Assembly (NCBI GenBank): GCA_007922195.1
Contig: ML682024.1
Coordinates: forward strand, 3,600,522 to 3,664,521
Reading direction: 5' to 3'
Length of the DNA stretch: 64,000 nucleotides
Origin: Podocnemis expansa
Lineage: Eukaryota > Chordata > Testudines > Podocnemididae
The notes under the pieces are model-generated. The model did not search any database. It saw only the letters and a program-made list of their open reading frames with translations, and was not told the DNA's origin. The translations under genes and the position numbers were made by a program. Every line of letters starts with the position of its first letter. The stretch's first letter is position 1. This document shows positions 1 to 24,774 of this stretch, piece by piece.

Positions 1-55
1 GCCCCCCCAAGGGGACGCTGTACACCCCGTTCTCCAGCAAAACCCCTTTGCTCAT
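1..55 (-). CDS. SLC6A8: SLC6A8 creatine transporter, N-terminal start only (partial)
   Basis: On the minus strand an ATG at 53-55 opens MSKGVLLENGVYSVPLGG, which runs off the left edge of the window. The ENGVYSV stretch resembles the ENGIYSV stretch near the start of mammalian SLC6A8, a plasma-membrane Na+/Cl- coupled creatine transporter. The call rests on this short match plus context: in human Xq28 SLC6A8 and PNCK are adjacent and divergently transcribed, exactly as here. No transmembrane segment is inside the window. An unrelated start codon cannot be excluded from 18 codons alone. Confidence 0.65.
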   Translation of the reverse strand, partial: MSKGVLLENGVYSVPLGG

Positions 56-559
56 GGTCCGGGGGGGGTCTGTGGATGGGCAGCCCCCCAATAGAGGAGG
101 TGGGGGGATCCGGGTCTTGAGGGGAAAAAAGGAGTGCAAGTAAAATCTCCCCCGGCAAAGGGGGGGCAGGGGTAGGAGACTCTGGGGGGGCACAGGAGGA
201 GTCCCCCCAAATTTAGAAGTCGGGGGGCAGGATGTGAGCCTCGTTGGGGGAAAAGGGGCTCCACTCGTAATCTCTCCCCCCCCTTGCAGAGAGAGGCGCT
301 GGGGGGGGAGGAGGTGCCGGGGGTGCCCCGGGGGGGAAGGGGGCGCCGCTGCGGTGGGGGGGGCTCAGAAGCAATCTACGAAGCACTTGAAGGTCAGCCT
401 GAAAAATCTCATTGGGGGCTGGGGACCGGGTCAGCCCCCCCCGGACCGGGGCGAGGGGGAAGAGCCGAGGCGAAGCGAGGTCGGTGGGGGAGGTGTCCCG
501 CTGTCCTCGGTCTCGATGCCCGTCTGTGTCCGTCTGTCCTCGTCTCCCCCCCCACCTGC

Positions 560-586
560 TTTATAGACAGATGGGGGCTGACGTCA
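560..586 (+). promoter_or_regulatory. TATA-like element with consensus CRE (candidate PNCK promoter)
   Basis: A tttataga element at 560-567 is followed by a perfect CRE octamer TGACGTCA at 579-586, in GC-rich DNA upstream of PNCK on the same strand. CREs bind CREB/ATF. The CRE lies downstream of the TATA-like box, which is not the classical arrangement, so the transcription start is undetermined. It could also serve SLC6A8 in the other direction. Confidence 0.35.
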
Positions 587-1901
587 CGGCAGCATCATGG
601 CCCAGGAGCCGGCCTCCCTCACCCCCCCAGCCCTGCCTGGGCGGGGGAGGAGCCGCTATTTCTGGAGCAGCGTGACTCGAAGGGGGAGGGGAGGGACGGA
701 GGGAGGGTGCAGACCCCCTCCCCCACCGCTGGGATCCCCAGCCCCCCCCCAGCTGGGATAGCCCAGACCTCTCCCCGCTGAGCCCCCCCTTCGCCCTAGG
801 CTACTGTAGAGCCCCCCAGGTGTCCCCCCTTCCATCACCCCAGCCCCTTCATTGACACCCCTAGCCCCTGTCACCCCCTGCGGGGATCCCTCCCCCTTCT
901 CACTGCACAATGGGGGCCAGGACGCCTGGGTTCTCTCCCCTGCTCTGGGAGGGGAATGGGGTCTAGAGGCTGGGGGGGTCAGGGGCTGGGTCCTGCGCTG
1001 ATCAAGTGGAGAGTCCCGGGAGCAGGACGCCCCCTGGCGGCCGCTGCCCGCAGCTCCCCCGCTCCCATCGACGGGCCCATCGCGGGGTCTCCGGTGGGGG
1101 AACCGGCCAGCCGGGCTGTGGGGCTGGTGGCCCCGGGGGTCACAACCCCAAGCCAGAGGCCAGGCAGAGGCTGGATTTGGCACTCCTGAAACCCGGACGC
1201 CTGGGTTCTCTGCCGGGCTCTGGGAGGGAAGCGGGGTGGTGGTTACAATGGGGGAGTCGGGACTCCTGGGCTTTCTCCCCAGATCTGGGGGGTATGGGGG
1301 GCAGGGAGTGGGCTCTGGCCCCGCCCACTCTAACCACTAGGTACCGGCACGGCGGGGATGGAGGGAACTCAGGCATCCTGGCAGGCAGGATTGGAAATTC
1401 AGCCTCCTTCGCTGGTTGGTTTCCAGAAATCCCCGCAATTTCCTTACATGGCAGGGAGCGGCCCCAGGGGCTGAGGGGGGGGGAGGAGGGACGGATCCTG
1501 AGCGAAGCCGCAGGGGCTCAGGTCCAGCGCTGGTAGGTGCCGGTGTCCCCTGGGAGGGGAGCCGGACTCCTGGGTTCTCCCCCGGAGTGAGGGGCGGTGG
1601 CGGGCGCTCGGTGCGTGGGACTGGGAGGGTCTCTCTGCCCGACAGACAGACAGATAGACAGACACGCAGCGGGTAGGGAGGAACATGCAACGAGGGTGGG
1701 GGGTAGCTGGGGGGTGCGTGGGAAGTGGAGCAGGCTGGGCTGCGTGTCCGTGGGGTGCAGCGCGGTGCGGGGGTGGCCAGATGCGGTGGTGGGGCGCTGC
1801 GGTTGTGTAGCGGGCGTGTGGGGTTGTGTAGCTGAACCGAAGCGTCAGGAGGGAGCGTGTTGTGGTTGTGATGGTGAGTGGTCGGACGGGGGCAGAATGT
1901 G

Positions 1902-2031
1902 TGTTTGACAGAGAGACAGAAACAGAGGAACAGACTGTGTGTGTGTGCGTGTTTGTGTTTGTGACAGAGAGACACACACCAAGGCACTGTGTGCGTGTGT
2001 GACACTGTGTGAGTGTGTATGAGACACAGAC

Positions 2032-2114
<83 letters not shown>

Positions 2115-2430
2115 CTGTGTGACATTGTGTGACGTTGTGTGAGTGTGTGTGAAAGATACAGACTGTGACAGTGTGTGTGTGACACTGTGAGTGTGTGTGA
2201 GACACACATAGACTGTGTGACACTGTATGAGAGAGACACTGTGAGTGTGTGTGACAGAGACAGTTTGTGACAGTGTGTGTGTGAGAGAGAGACACACAGA
2301 CTGTGTGACAGTGTGAGACAGTGTGAGTGTGTGAGAGAGACACACACAGCCCTTGTGACAGTGTGTGAGTGTAACACTGCGTGTGAGAGAGACACACACA
2401 GCCTGTGTGATAGTGTATGCTTGTGAGACG
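1902..2430. repeat. Compound GT/GA microsatellite
   Basis: About 500 bp of GT-rich repeats interrupted by GA and GACA units, with a pure GT run followed by a pure GA run near 2038-2112. The long minus-strand open frames across it are translations of the simple repeat and not genes. Confidence 0.95.
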
Positions 2431-3308
2431 CTGTGTGGGTGCGGGTGGTGTGCGTGACCAGCGTGTGTGCCGTGCCCTGGTGGGTTGTGGGGTTGTTGTG
2501 TTGGCCTGGCTCTGTGTGTATTTGTGAGCAGGTGTGGAGGGTGTGATGCTGTGTTGGCCCAGCGGAGGGGAGGCTCCCCGGCACTGGAGGGCTGGTTGGG
2601 GGCAGGCAGGTGTTGCCCTGTGTTGTGGTTGTCGCTGTGTGTTGGTGGGCGGGGGGGATAATGCACAAAGACGGAGCATGGGGGTATGTTTAGTGGGGAC
2701 TGGGTGAGCTCTCCCTGCAGCCACCCCTCCCACAGCCCCAGTCCCCTGCATCCTGGCCCCCCATCCCTCCCCAACCCCTCTCATTTCTCTCCTGCCCCTA
2801 CAACATCTCCCGGCCCCCTCCCCACCTCACCCCCGGTATTTCACCCCCATTCCGCTTTAACGCCCACCCCAGTAGCCATCTTTTTTGTCTGCCATACAGG
2901 AATGAGCCAGGCAGGCCCTGGCATGGCAGGTGGGGGGGGCACCCAGTCGGAAGGGGAGGGGCTCATATAAACGCCCCCAGACCCTAAAGGGAAAAGACAG
3001 TTTCTTCTGCACAGCCCCATACGGGAGTTTTTACCCCCCACCACGTCCTGCCACCCTGACCCGGACCAACACCTGCTGGAGCATCCCGGCTTGAAGCTCC
3101 GTGGGGTTAAAACTGGACAGCTGGGCTCTCTCCCCGTGCTGGGAGGGGAATGGGGCCTTGTGGTTAGAGCAGTGGGGAGGCTGCGAGTCAGGGGCCCGGG
3201 CTGCCTGGCCAGGTCTGGGAGGGGAGTGGGGGCTAGTGGGTAGCATGGCAGGTGCATGCAGGGCTGACACCCCCATCTCTCTAGCTCCCTGGCTCAGACC
3301 CACTCGCC

Positions 3309-6692
<3,384 letters not shown>

Positions 6693-7484
6693 CCAGACAG
6701 GTGAGACTGGACTTGGCTCTGATCCTGTCTAGCCACCCCCAAATAGGCACCCAAGCCATGACCCCTGAACAGCCACACCCGCTGACCATGCCCCCACATC
6801 TCCCTAGTTTAGCCCTGCCCTCCTATACAGGGCAAGGGGCCTTGGGCCCCATCTCCCCTCAGCCAGCAACAACTCCCTGGCTCCTACCCTCCCACAAGGC
6901 CTCCCCCATCTGGGCCAATCACATCACATGCAAGCTCCCAAACAGCCCTGCCCCACAGTCAGCCCCCCCCCCCAGCCCCATCTTTCCATGTGGGCCCCTA
7001 ATCACCCCCACTCTTGGTCCCTTCAGATGCTCACTCTCTACCCTTAATTTCTCCCCACAGATGTTGGTGTCTGCATGAGCCATTCGACTGCATGAAGGAC
7101 CATTTCCCAAACCCAGTTGTCTCCAGCAAGGACCCCTGCTTGGGGGTAGGGCATGTAGGGACTACAGCTTCTCCACCCCCCCGGCCTGAATCTCAGGACC
7201 CTCTCATGCCTTCCTCCAACTACGTTGTTCCCTCCCACCTCACTGGCCCAGGGGCTGCCAGAGCTGGCCCCACTCTCAGGGCACTGCAGTGAGATATGGG
7301 TCCAGAGCACTGGCAGAGGTGGAGGGACCAGGGTACAGGCTGACAGGGGTCTGTGGGGCAGAATGAGGGGCGCCAGCAAAAATGGGGAGGTCCAGGGCCA
7401 GTCTGGCAGGGCACTGTGGGTCAGGAGTGAGCAGCGCTGTCTGAGCTGGGGGGCAGGGGCTTTTACATCCCATGATCTGTCTAT

Positions 7485-7490
7485 AATAAA
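7485..7490 (+). terminator. Poly(A) signal AATAAA, probable PNCK 3' end
   Basis: AATAAA lies about 800 bp after the PNCK stop codon. A GTGAGA donor at 6701, just past the stop, and an acceptor-like CCCCACAG before 7061 suggest the 3' UTR may be split by one intron. This is inferred from position only. Confidence 0.5.
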
Positions 7491-7959
7491 AACATCCAAC
7501 CAGCTGGGATCATCAGGGCCTGTGTGTCAGCCTGGAAGGTCCATCTTCCATGGTACCCCACCTGTGCCCAGTTCAGAGCTGAAAGCCAGTGGTCAGTGCA
7601 GGGGAGCTGGTAGGAGGTTAGTGACTGCACTGGGGGACATAGAGGGGAGGAACTGGGGGGGGGCACTGGGCAAGGCACCACCCCAACAGGACAGACAGGG
7701 GCAGGGCTGCAGGCTGCACTGAGCTGGAGGCATGGAGCTACCCCAGGAGTGGGGCTGCATAGCTCAACGCAACGCCAGGACGAGCTTAAGAACCTTGTGG
7801 GCCTATGAGGTGGGAGGGTCCTGACTGGCCCCCAGAAGAAGGAAACATCCTCCCAGTCATTAGCACCAAGGCTGTGCCTGTCTTGGGTGGCCAGGGCTAG
7901 CGCCATCCCCTCAGTGTCTGTAAAGCTGGGCATGCCATGCTGAGGGCGGTGGGTGCAGG

Positions 7960-8150
7960 CAGGGCCAAAACTACAGTGGGGCCGATGGGGCACAGCCCCG
8001 TGCAACTGAAAGCAGCAGCTCAATAGAGCCGCACTATTAAAGGGGCAACTTTGTTGTGCTGGCTCTGAGCGCCACTAATGGGAAGGGGCGTGTTCCAATT
8101 GGGTGGAAAAACACCACATTATGGCTCTGGGTGCAGGGCTGTGGGGTTAG
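7960..8150 (+). repeat. Unclassified interspersed repeat, copy 1
   Basis: The stretch around 8010-8150 (caatagagccgcactattaa, then cgccactaatgggaagggg) matches the reverse complement of about 62190-62370 over well over 100 bp with scattered mismatches. Two divergent copies in opposite orientation indicate a dispersed element. I cannot name the family. Confidence 0.65.
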
Positions 8151-8265
8151 GACTGTTCAGATTAAGGCCCACTACCACTTGGCTTCAGAGTGTGGCCAGG
8201 GCCAGGTGCTGCAGAGGGATGGCCAAGCTGTGCATGAGCCAGCCAGGCCCAGTTATAATTTAGGG

Positions 8266-8430
8266 CAGTGTTTCCCAACCGGTGTGGCAGGGCACACAGG
8301 TGTGCCACAAATTTTTTTTAAAAACTACAGGAGTATTCCTGAGTTCATTTGGAAAGTATATGGTGATTTGCTTCAAATAAATTAAAGGTAGCAAGGTGTG
8401 CCACAGCAGAGAAAATTTTGGGAACCACTT
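8266..8430. mobile_element. hAT-type MITE with 8-bp target duplication
   Basis: A 165-bp non-coding element begins cagtgtttcccaacc and ends gggaaccactt, imperfect inverted termini of the hAT/Charlie type. It is flanked by exact 8-bp direct repeats atttaggg at 8258-8265 and 8431-8438. An 8-bp duplication is diagnostic of hAT transposition. There is no transposase, so it would have been mobilised in trans. Confidence 0.88.
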
Positions 8431-8639
8431 ATTTAGGGTTTTTTCAGGACCAGACCCCTGGCCCCTGGGCTAAGACCCCTTGCAGGGCCAGGCAGTTATT
8501 TGTAGGCCTGGTGGCCTCCTGGCTCAGCAGGCAGTGCCCCAGGGCGCGAGGTGCGGTACCTGCAGGAAGAGGTACCCCCCCCCGCTATAAATCTCCCATA
8601 GCGGCTGGAGACACCCGGACTCCTGGGCTCTCTGCCGGG

Positions 8640-8830
8640 CTACCAGGCTCCCTGCTGCCACCTGGCGTCCGACACGCGCCGTGAGCCGCCAACCACGTCC
8701 CTCTCCCCCGTCTGCGGAGACCGCGCCCAACGTCGTGACGCGCCCGCCCATTGGTCGGCGGCAGCAGGGGCGGAGCTATGAAGCCGGAAGCAGCCCACGT
8801 GCAATCAAGCAGGACGCAGGCGGGCGGGGA
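8640..8830. promoter_or_regulatory. Orphan CpG-rich promoter-like segment
   Basis: A short CpG-dense island contains a CCCATTGGTC inverted CCAAT box near 8747-8756, a GGGGCGG GC box, an ETS-like CCGGAAGC, a CACGTG E-box and GTGACGCG. It lies between the PNCK 3' end and the semaphorin 3' end, far from any recognised first exon. It may start an unrecognised transcript, possibly non-coding. Confidence 0.4.
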
Positions 8831-10245
8831 GGAAGGAATCTAAGTGTCTGGGGTGGGCCCGGCGCCCCTGATGCTGGAGCTGTGGTGAACTACCCCAGAG
8901 CTAGGAAAAGGAGACAGGGGCCCTGGGCCCATGTATTTACTGCCCCTTCTGCCAGCTCTGGGGTTAGGCCCAGCTGCTTCTGTGGTCAAAAAACTATCAG
9001 TTGGGGGGTGTTAAAAGGCATCCCACAAAAAACCCAACCCACTTTCAGGTATCAGGGGGTTGGGTCACTTTGGGGCAGTGAAAAGAAAACGGCCCCATTC
9101 CTCCCTCTGGAAACAGCTGAGAAGTCCTGGCAGACTGGGACTGGGGGGGCCCTCTGTGGCATCTGGTCCCATCCCTGCTCCAGATAGGGCCAGCCTGGAG
9201 TTACCCATCCCAGCCAGAGCTTGGTCAAGCCAGACCTCAAATTCCTCTAACAACAGAGAGCTCTCAGCTACCACAGGAACCAGCCCAGTGCTTCAGCACC
9301 TGCCAAGAAACAAAATGTAACAGCCACTCTGGCCCTGTGCCACTTTAACCAGAGCCCAGTGCTCCTTGTTCTTTCATCTGCTCTCACTGAGAACAGCCCA
9401 GCTCCAGCCACCCTGGGACCACCGTCTGGTTGTCAAAGGCTGCTATTAAATCCCTCCCCCTCCTCTCTTCTACAGAGTGTTCCCTCAGCCTCTCCTCATC
9501 CTGATCCTTCTTGAACAGTTTTATCAGGCCCTCAGCCATATACGTGTTCCTCCAACCCAGGTTTCATGCAAGTCATGGTACATCCTACCCCCTCCTTTCT
9601 CCCATCCCCAAGCCACTCAGCTCATCCTCAGTACAGGTCCACATTTTCAAGGAGAACAGAGGTTGTTACATCTCAAAGACCAGACTCCGGAGAACAACAA
9701 GCCCACCATACGTATTGTCTTTGTGGATCCAGGGGTGCCTCTCCTGACCTCACTGAACCAACATCACAAACATGGGGTGTCTCAGAAAATGGACACCCCA
9801 CTCAAAACAATATTTTGGAACCTTGTGTGTAGTAGAATAAATGCAGTTGTTCTAGGAGGCCCCAGCAGCCACTGGCGTGCAAGGTTCCGCCCTTGAGTAG
9901 GTCTTTACCACTGCTGGGAATCTAAGGAGGAGTCTTGGTACATGACATCAAGGCTTGCAGCAATATTGACAGACGCTCCAGTAGCAACAATGTCTTGCTG
10001 AAGACACTCAGGCTGAGAGAGATGAGGAGACAAGGAAAGCTCGGGCTGTGCTAAGCCAACATGGGGCAGCGCTGACACTGCATCCTGGGATCTTCCCTCT
10101 GCCTCCTAACACAGGGCAAAACCAACTTTCTGTCCCCCAAGACTCGAGAGCATCTTAATTTTTTGGCCCTTGTGAGCTGCAAGAATGGAACGGCTGGGGC
10201 TTGAGTGCAGTAAAGTCTTCCTTTTCCACATCTCAACAACTGGTC
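8831..10245. other. Intergenic stretch, no gene recognised
   Basis: Open frames of up to 139 codons exist, but none shows a recognisable domain, and codon-like structure is absent. No repeat family was identified with confidence. AATAAA occurs on the plus strand near 10246. Confidence 0.5.
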
Positions 10246-10269
10246 AATAAATGTTGAATGATGTCGTCA

Positions 10270-10275
10270 TTTATT
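10270..10275 (-). terminator. Poly(A) signal, probable semaphorin 3' end
   Basis: TTTATT on the plus strand reads AATAAA on the minus strand about 710 bp beyond the semaphorin stop codon at 10983-10985. It is the first good signal downstream of that stop. Confidence 0.5.
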
Positions 10276-10982
10276 CTTTCTTCCCCCGCTGTAGGCAATT
10301 CATCCTCCACTATCCCTCCCATCAGCCTTAGATCCTGTCCTAACCTTCCTCTGGCCCTGCCAGCAACAGCTCAGTTCCTGGGATTTTGGCGCAGGGTCCA
10401 AAAACAACAGTGCAAGTATTTCAAAGTACTATTTATCTACAAGTCTCTTTGCTGGGAGTCATGATGCCCCCACAGCCAACCTGCCCAACCCTCGTCACAG
10501 AGAGACTGTCTGGGCCGGAACAGAGCCGCTGTGCAGAGAAGTGGAAGGAAGAGTAAATCCCCTCACTTGTCTCACCTAGCCTGCTCCAGCCTTCCACACT
10601 CAGCAGCCAAGGGGAGGAAAGGGGTACGAAAGAAAAGACGTTAATAACCAGGGAATTCAGCCACCTCAGAAACACACTCATGGCAGCAGTGAAAAAATAG
10701 AATCTAAGGAAAATCCAAGGGTGGATGAAGGCACCTCTGTTCATGCCCCCTCCCACCCCAAAGTTGGGGGCAGATTCATTTCCGGAGTCCCCACTGGAAT
10801 GTGAAACAAACCCAGGGACCAGCTAGTGCCCCAGCTTTAGCCACCCAATCCCCTGCCCAAGTGGGGGATGGAAGCCAGGTATTCTGGCCCTCTGTCCTTA
10901 CTACCTGTCTGTGCACCCCCACAACAGGCTGGGGGGAGAAGGGATCCAAGCCCCTCACCCTGGCCTGGCCTGGCCCGGCCCC

Positions 10983-17949
<6,967 letters not shown>

Positions 17950-18679
17950 GGCAGGGGCACCTAGGGCAGAAAGAGAGCTAGCCGGGGAGCCGAGAGAGGC
18001 GCCCCCTCGGCCGTGGGGCTGGGCGAGCTGCCCTGAGATTTAATTTTACTTCATCAGCTGCCCCCCTCAGAGTCCCTTCGGGCCAGGAACGGGCTGCAGC
18101 CGCTGCCCCCCAGCACGCAGCTCGGGGCCGCCAGCGGGGGGCTGAGCTCCCGGCCCCCCAAAACCAGCCAGGCCCGGCTCCCACCCAGCCCCAAACCTGC
18201 AGGCTCCACCCCCCAGGTGCGCCCAGGTGCATGCTGGGATGCGCAGCCTCCTGGGGGCCAGCGGCGCCCCGGCCCCCCCCGCAGTGGGTGCGAGCCCCGG
18301 CCCCCGCGCTCAGACACCGGGCGAGGCCGCACCTCGGCGCCCCTCGACTCGCGAGGACCCTGGGGACAGAGGGGCTCTCACTCACCCCAGCGCCGCGCGC
18401 TCCCAGCCGTCCCGTCCCGTCCGGGTGGCGCTGCCGGGGGCGGGCCCAGCCCCATGGGGCGGGCGTGGGGAGTTCAGAGCGGGATGAAAAGGGCCGACAA
18501 GCCCCTGGCCAATCCCCGCGGGCCGGACTCTGATCCCCGCCCCCCCTTAACCCTTCCCGGCCCGCTGCCCCCCCGCCCGGAACGCCGGGCATGGCACGTC
18601 CCTGCAGGGGGTGTGCGCGAGGGGACGGATTGGGGGGGTTCCAGGAGGATTTGGGGGACTTTTAGCGACAGCCCCCCCC
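17950..18679 (-). promoter_or_regulatory. CpG-rich 5' region of the semaphorin gene
   Basis: GC- and CpG-dense DNA directly upstream of the semaphorin start codon. It includes a ZNF143-like core, GTGCATGCTGGGATGCGCAG at 18229-18248. A 5' UTR intron is possible. The assembly gap begins at its far edge, so the promoter may be incomplete. Confidence 0.5.
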
Positions 18680-18779
18680 NNNNNNNNNNNNNNNNNNNNN
18701 NNNNNNNNNNNNNNNNNNNNNNNNNNNNNNNNNNNNNNNNNNNNNNNNNNNNNNNNNNNNNNNNNNNNNNNNNNNNNNN
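18680..18779. other. Assembly gap (100 N)
   Basis: Exactly one hundred undetermined bases, flanked by poly-C on both sides (gccccccccc before, cccccccccc after). The size is likely a placeholder. The true gap is probably a G/C homopolymer tract that stopped sequencing. Confidence 0.99.
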
Positions 18780-20119
18780 CCCCCCCCCCCCGCTACAGTT
18801 ATAGGGCATGCTGAGAGCTCCAGGCTCAGCTGGCTCATCAGAGCAGTGCATGCTGGGAATATCTCTTCCCCCCCCCCCCCCAGGAACCGTGAAGACACAG
18901 AGCAGGAGCTAGGAACCAGGACACCCCTATTGTCTTCCTGGCTGGGGCTGGGGGGAATGCAGCATAATGGCTAGAGCAGGGCGTATGAGCCAAGACCCAC
19001 TCACAGTCTGAAATCTGCCATGGCCCCTTTGCTCAGCCAGCACCAGTTTGGTGGGGGCCCCTGACTAGGAGGGCTGGCAGAGCAGGGATATCCCAGAATG
19101 GTGGCACAGGACGGGCAGGATGCTGGAGGGGGGGCTGACGGGGTGACATTCAGCCTGGGAGGAAGGATGTCCCGGATGGGGCAGTGGGATGGTGGCCCGA
19201 GGCTGGGGGTGATACTGGGATGGATGGCAGGATGGGGCCCCAGGAGGGTTGGGACCCCAAGGGACCGGCGCAACAGGAAGGACGCCTGGGGTGGGTGAAA
19301 TCACTCTGTATATTAAGTGCTTAGCTTTTCGGGGGCTGCTAGACCCCAGCCTAGCTGCATACAAAACCCCTCCCACCAGCAGCGGGGAGTGGGGGGCCAC
19401 CACGGGGCCAATTACCCCCCACTTCAACTCACAGCTACAAGATGAGTCCTCCTAGACTGGTAGCAATAAAGCTGGCCGTGACTGCTACGGAAGAGAGCCC
19501 CCACCCTGCCCCACAGCACCCCTCAACCCTGACTGCCGCAGAAGAATGCCACTCACGCCAGCTGCAGGGGGAGAGCCCAGCCACAGCAGGCTGACAGATT
19601 GCGCTGCGTGGAGTGTGCATGGCAGCAAAGCACAAAGTAGCCTCTTGGGGGAGCCCTGACACTGAGGAACAGGGGCCCCCCATGCTGGGACCAGAGGAGA
19701 GGGTAAATGGCAATAATTGCCCACAACTAATTAATGGAACAAGAAACCCTGAGCTGCACTGAATAGTCCACTGGTGGCCCAGTGCCCAACACAGCCACCA
19801 GTGGGGGCATTTACCCACACTGCCCCCCATGGCCAGACAGTGCCCCAAGTGGCCACCAGAGGGGGCATTTACCCACAATATCCCAATTGCCCTGACAGGC
19901 TAGGGTCTGCCCCTAGTGGCCAGGCGAGGAACTCAACCATTCCCAATAACTTACAGGATAGTAAATTGCCCCAAGCCCTGAGTTTAAAACAACCCCAGAC
20001 CCTCCCGCCCCGCCCCACCCCATGCCAGGGTCAACGGCCAAAGCTCAGTCACAGAGTCCTGCCCCAGCAAGGGGCACCATGGGGCGGATCATGGTCCATC
20101 TTCTGGGGGTGGAGGGAAA
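18780..20119. other. Semaphorin-TSPYL2 intergenic, no gene recognised
   Basis: Contains a second GTGCATGCTGGGAATATC motif near 18846, GGATGG-rich low-complexity DNA at about 19090-19280, and an imperfect repeat around 19770-19880 with the phrase ggccaccagagggggcattt acccaca-like occurring twice. The TSPYL2 3' UTR should occupy its right end. I found no clear minus-strand AATAAA. Confidence 0.5.
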
Positions 20120-22748
<2,629 letters not shown>

Positions 22749-23330
22749 GGTTCGGTCCGCTCACGCTGAGGGCGGGGCCGCGCTGCTCAACCGTCGTTTT
22801 CAAACAGAAGAGCCAAGACCGGAGGAACAGCCGCCGCCGTCCAAACTCGAGCGCCTCGCGCGTCTCTCCCCCCAACCTTCCTGTGCTAATGCTGATTGGC
22901 CAACGGCTGCGCGACCCCGCCAACAGCGGGAGGGCAAAACCTTCCGTCCCACGTGGGGAACAAACCGCACGGGGATTGGCTAACGGGACCAGCAATCCCT
23001 GGACGGCCCGCCTTCACCCGCCCACCACGTGGGAGAAACGGACGCTGATAGGACAATTTTTCTCCGTGGCGACCAATGGGCAGGCGGCTGAACGGGACTC
23101 CGTTGATTCGGTCGCGCCCCCCAAGAAATGAAGGAGGGCTCCCTCGGCCATATCTCAGAAGGAGACTGCACGGAACGCATGCGTGCTGGCAGGAATTTTG
23201 TCCGTGCATGCGCAGTGACGCCTCAGGCTGCGCTTGCGCTCTGGGACATGGGTGACTGGGAATACACGTGGGACGTGACTGATCGTTGCACGGACGTAGT
23301 GTCCCGGAAATAACGGTGCACTGCACGTAA
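22749..23330 (-). promoter_or_regulatory. TSPYL2 CpG-rich promoter with CCAAT, E-box and NRF1-like sites
   Basis: Directly upstream of the TSPYL2 start codon lie three NF-Y type CCAAT boxes (attgg at 22895-22899 and 22975-22979, ccaat at 23073-23077), two CACGTG E-boxes (22950-22955 and 23026-23031), and NRF1-like palindromes (aacgcatgcgtgc and gtgcatgcgcagtg, about 23175-23217). The CpG density drops sharply beyond 23500. This is a typical TATA-less housekeeping-type promoter. Confidence 0.65.
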
Positions 23331-24768
23331 GGCGGCACCGTACAAAGCAAACAGTGCCTTGGGTACCATGATGCACTGCGCAAGACAATGCCTTTCAAAC
23401 AACAGAGCCAAGGAATAACGGTACCTTGCACGAGTGCGTGCAAATGGTGCACTGTGGACAACTGTGCATTGCCCGTGGCATGCAACTGTTATTGCGGGGC
23501 GTGTAAGCTGGCACCAGGCTGAGTGTAGTTAATAGCCACCGCAGTCCTTGGATAGAACAGGCCAGGCTGGAGTGAAAATCTTGCTGCCAACCAGCAGGGG
23601 CAATAGGGTGGGTGATGGCAGATTTTCCTAATTACCCACCCCCCAATCCAGCAGAAGGTATAAACTGGGGGAGCAGCTGTGTGGCAGCGTGACTCCCATC
23701 TGGGAAGACAAATTTCCAAAGGGAAAAAAATGAGGCCTGAGAGGCAGCAGTTAGGGAGCTATCCACTAGCAGTTAAGGCTGGGCCTAACTCCCTAGCCTG
23801 CCCCCCCAAATCAGGGATTGAGCTCTGGTGTCCAGGCCTACCCACAACTCTGAGAGGTCTATTCTCCCTCTCTAAATTTCTACCACAGTGTCAGCGAGTA
23901 CAGACATCTACACTTCCGCTCCCGAACAGTTTCTAGCTGCCCCATCCCACATGGGGTTGCATCTCAGTACCAGGTAAGCTGTCCCCATGTGGTGTTTTGT
24001 GCAGCTGTTCTCCAGCTGCCCCACCCGAGAGGTGGCTGCATCTCTGTCTCCTCACTCATGCCCCAGATCTTATCATCCTGTCTGTTTTCGAAGAAAGAGA
24101 AATGTGTGACCTTTGAATTGAAATTTCGGGACCAGGGTCGGCCTGAAGGCAGGAAACCAAAGCACAGACGGAGGTTTCGATTTAGACAGGGACCCAGCTG
24201 TTTCCTGGCCTGAACAATCCTCTGGGCACACTAGCGCCCCCTGACTTGGAAAGGCCAGGGCGACAGCCAGGTTCTCTGTTCACACTGTAGCAGGAAAAGA
24301 TTTGTTTCACAATAAGTAATAATGACTGCTGGCTCCTAGGTCCCCCACCTCCCTGCTCTCACCACCAGACCCTACTCTACTCCCAGAGTTGGGAAGAGAG
24401 CCCACATATCTGGCACCCTAGCAGACAGAGCTCTGTGTGACCTCAGCTGGAAGAAAACACCATCTGGTTGGTTTGTTTCATTCCGTTAGCTTTTATAGAA
24501 AAAGAAAAGAAAAACTAGACCAATCCTGCCCCACAATACCCCAAAAAGTGGGAGTGGGCTGGGCAAGAAACAAAGGCCCGAGTGAACCACCAAACTGTCC
24601 CCCACATCCCCCGGCCCACCCCAGTGCCCTCCCTCCCCTGACAGAGCAGTTGCCCCCTAGGGGCCCTTCTGGAAATGTCCATTGCCAGGGGTCTCCGGCC
24701 GGCCGGCCATCCCATTGCTGTCTCATCCCCTTCCCTTCTCCCTCTGACCCCCAAAATGATCAGGGGTG

Positions 24769-24774
24769 TTTATT
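24769..24774 (-). terminator. Minus-strand poly(A) signal, possible GPR173 3' end
   Basis: TTTATT on the plus strand equals AATAAA on the minus strand, about 2.5 kb past the GPR173 stop, within an unusually AT-rich patch. A nearer, shorter 3' UTR cannot be excluded. Confidence 0.3.

Larger units (their letters stand above)
56..3308. other. SLC6A8-PNCK divergent intergenic/5' region
   Basis: About 3.25 kb separate the SLC6A8 start codon from the PNCK start codon. It must hold both promoters and any non-coding first exons. It is very GC-rich to about 1700, then carries a long GT/GA microsatellite and several SINE pieces (about 911-967, 1190-1345, 1549-1590 and 3118-3245). I see no convincing coding exon apart from the two flanking genes. 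Long open frames here follow from GC skew and simple repeats. Confidence 0.6.

Noticed and set aside
1337..2784. Minus-strand open frames of about 440 codons rich in Ser-Leu-Thr-His
   Set aside because: They translate the GT/GA microsatellite and GC-rich flanks; no domain, no splice logic, and several frames are open at once.
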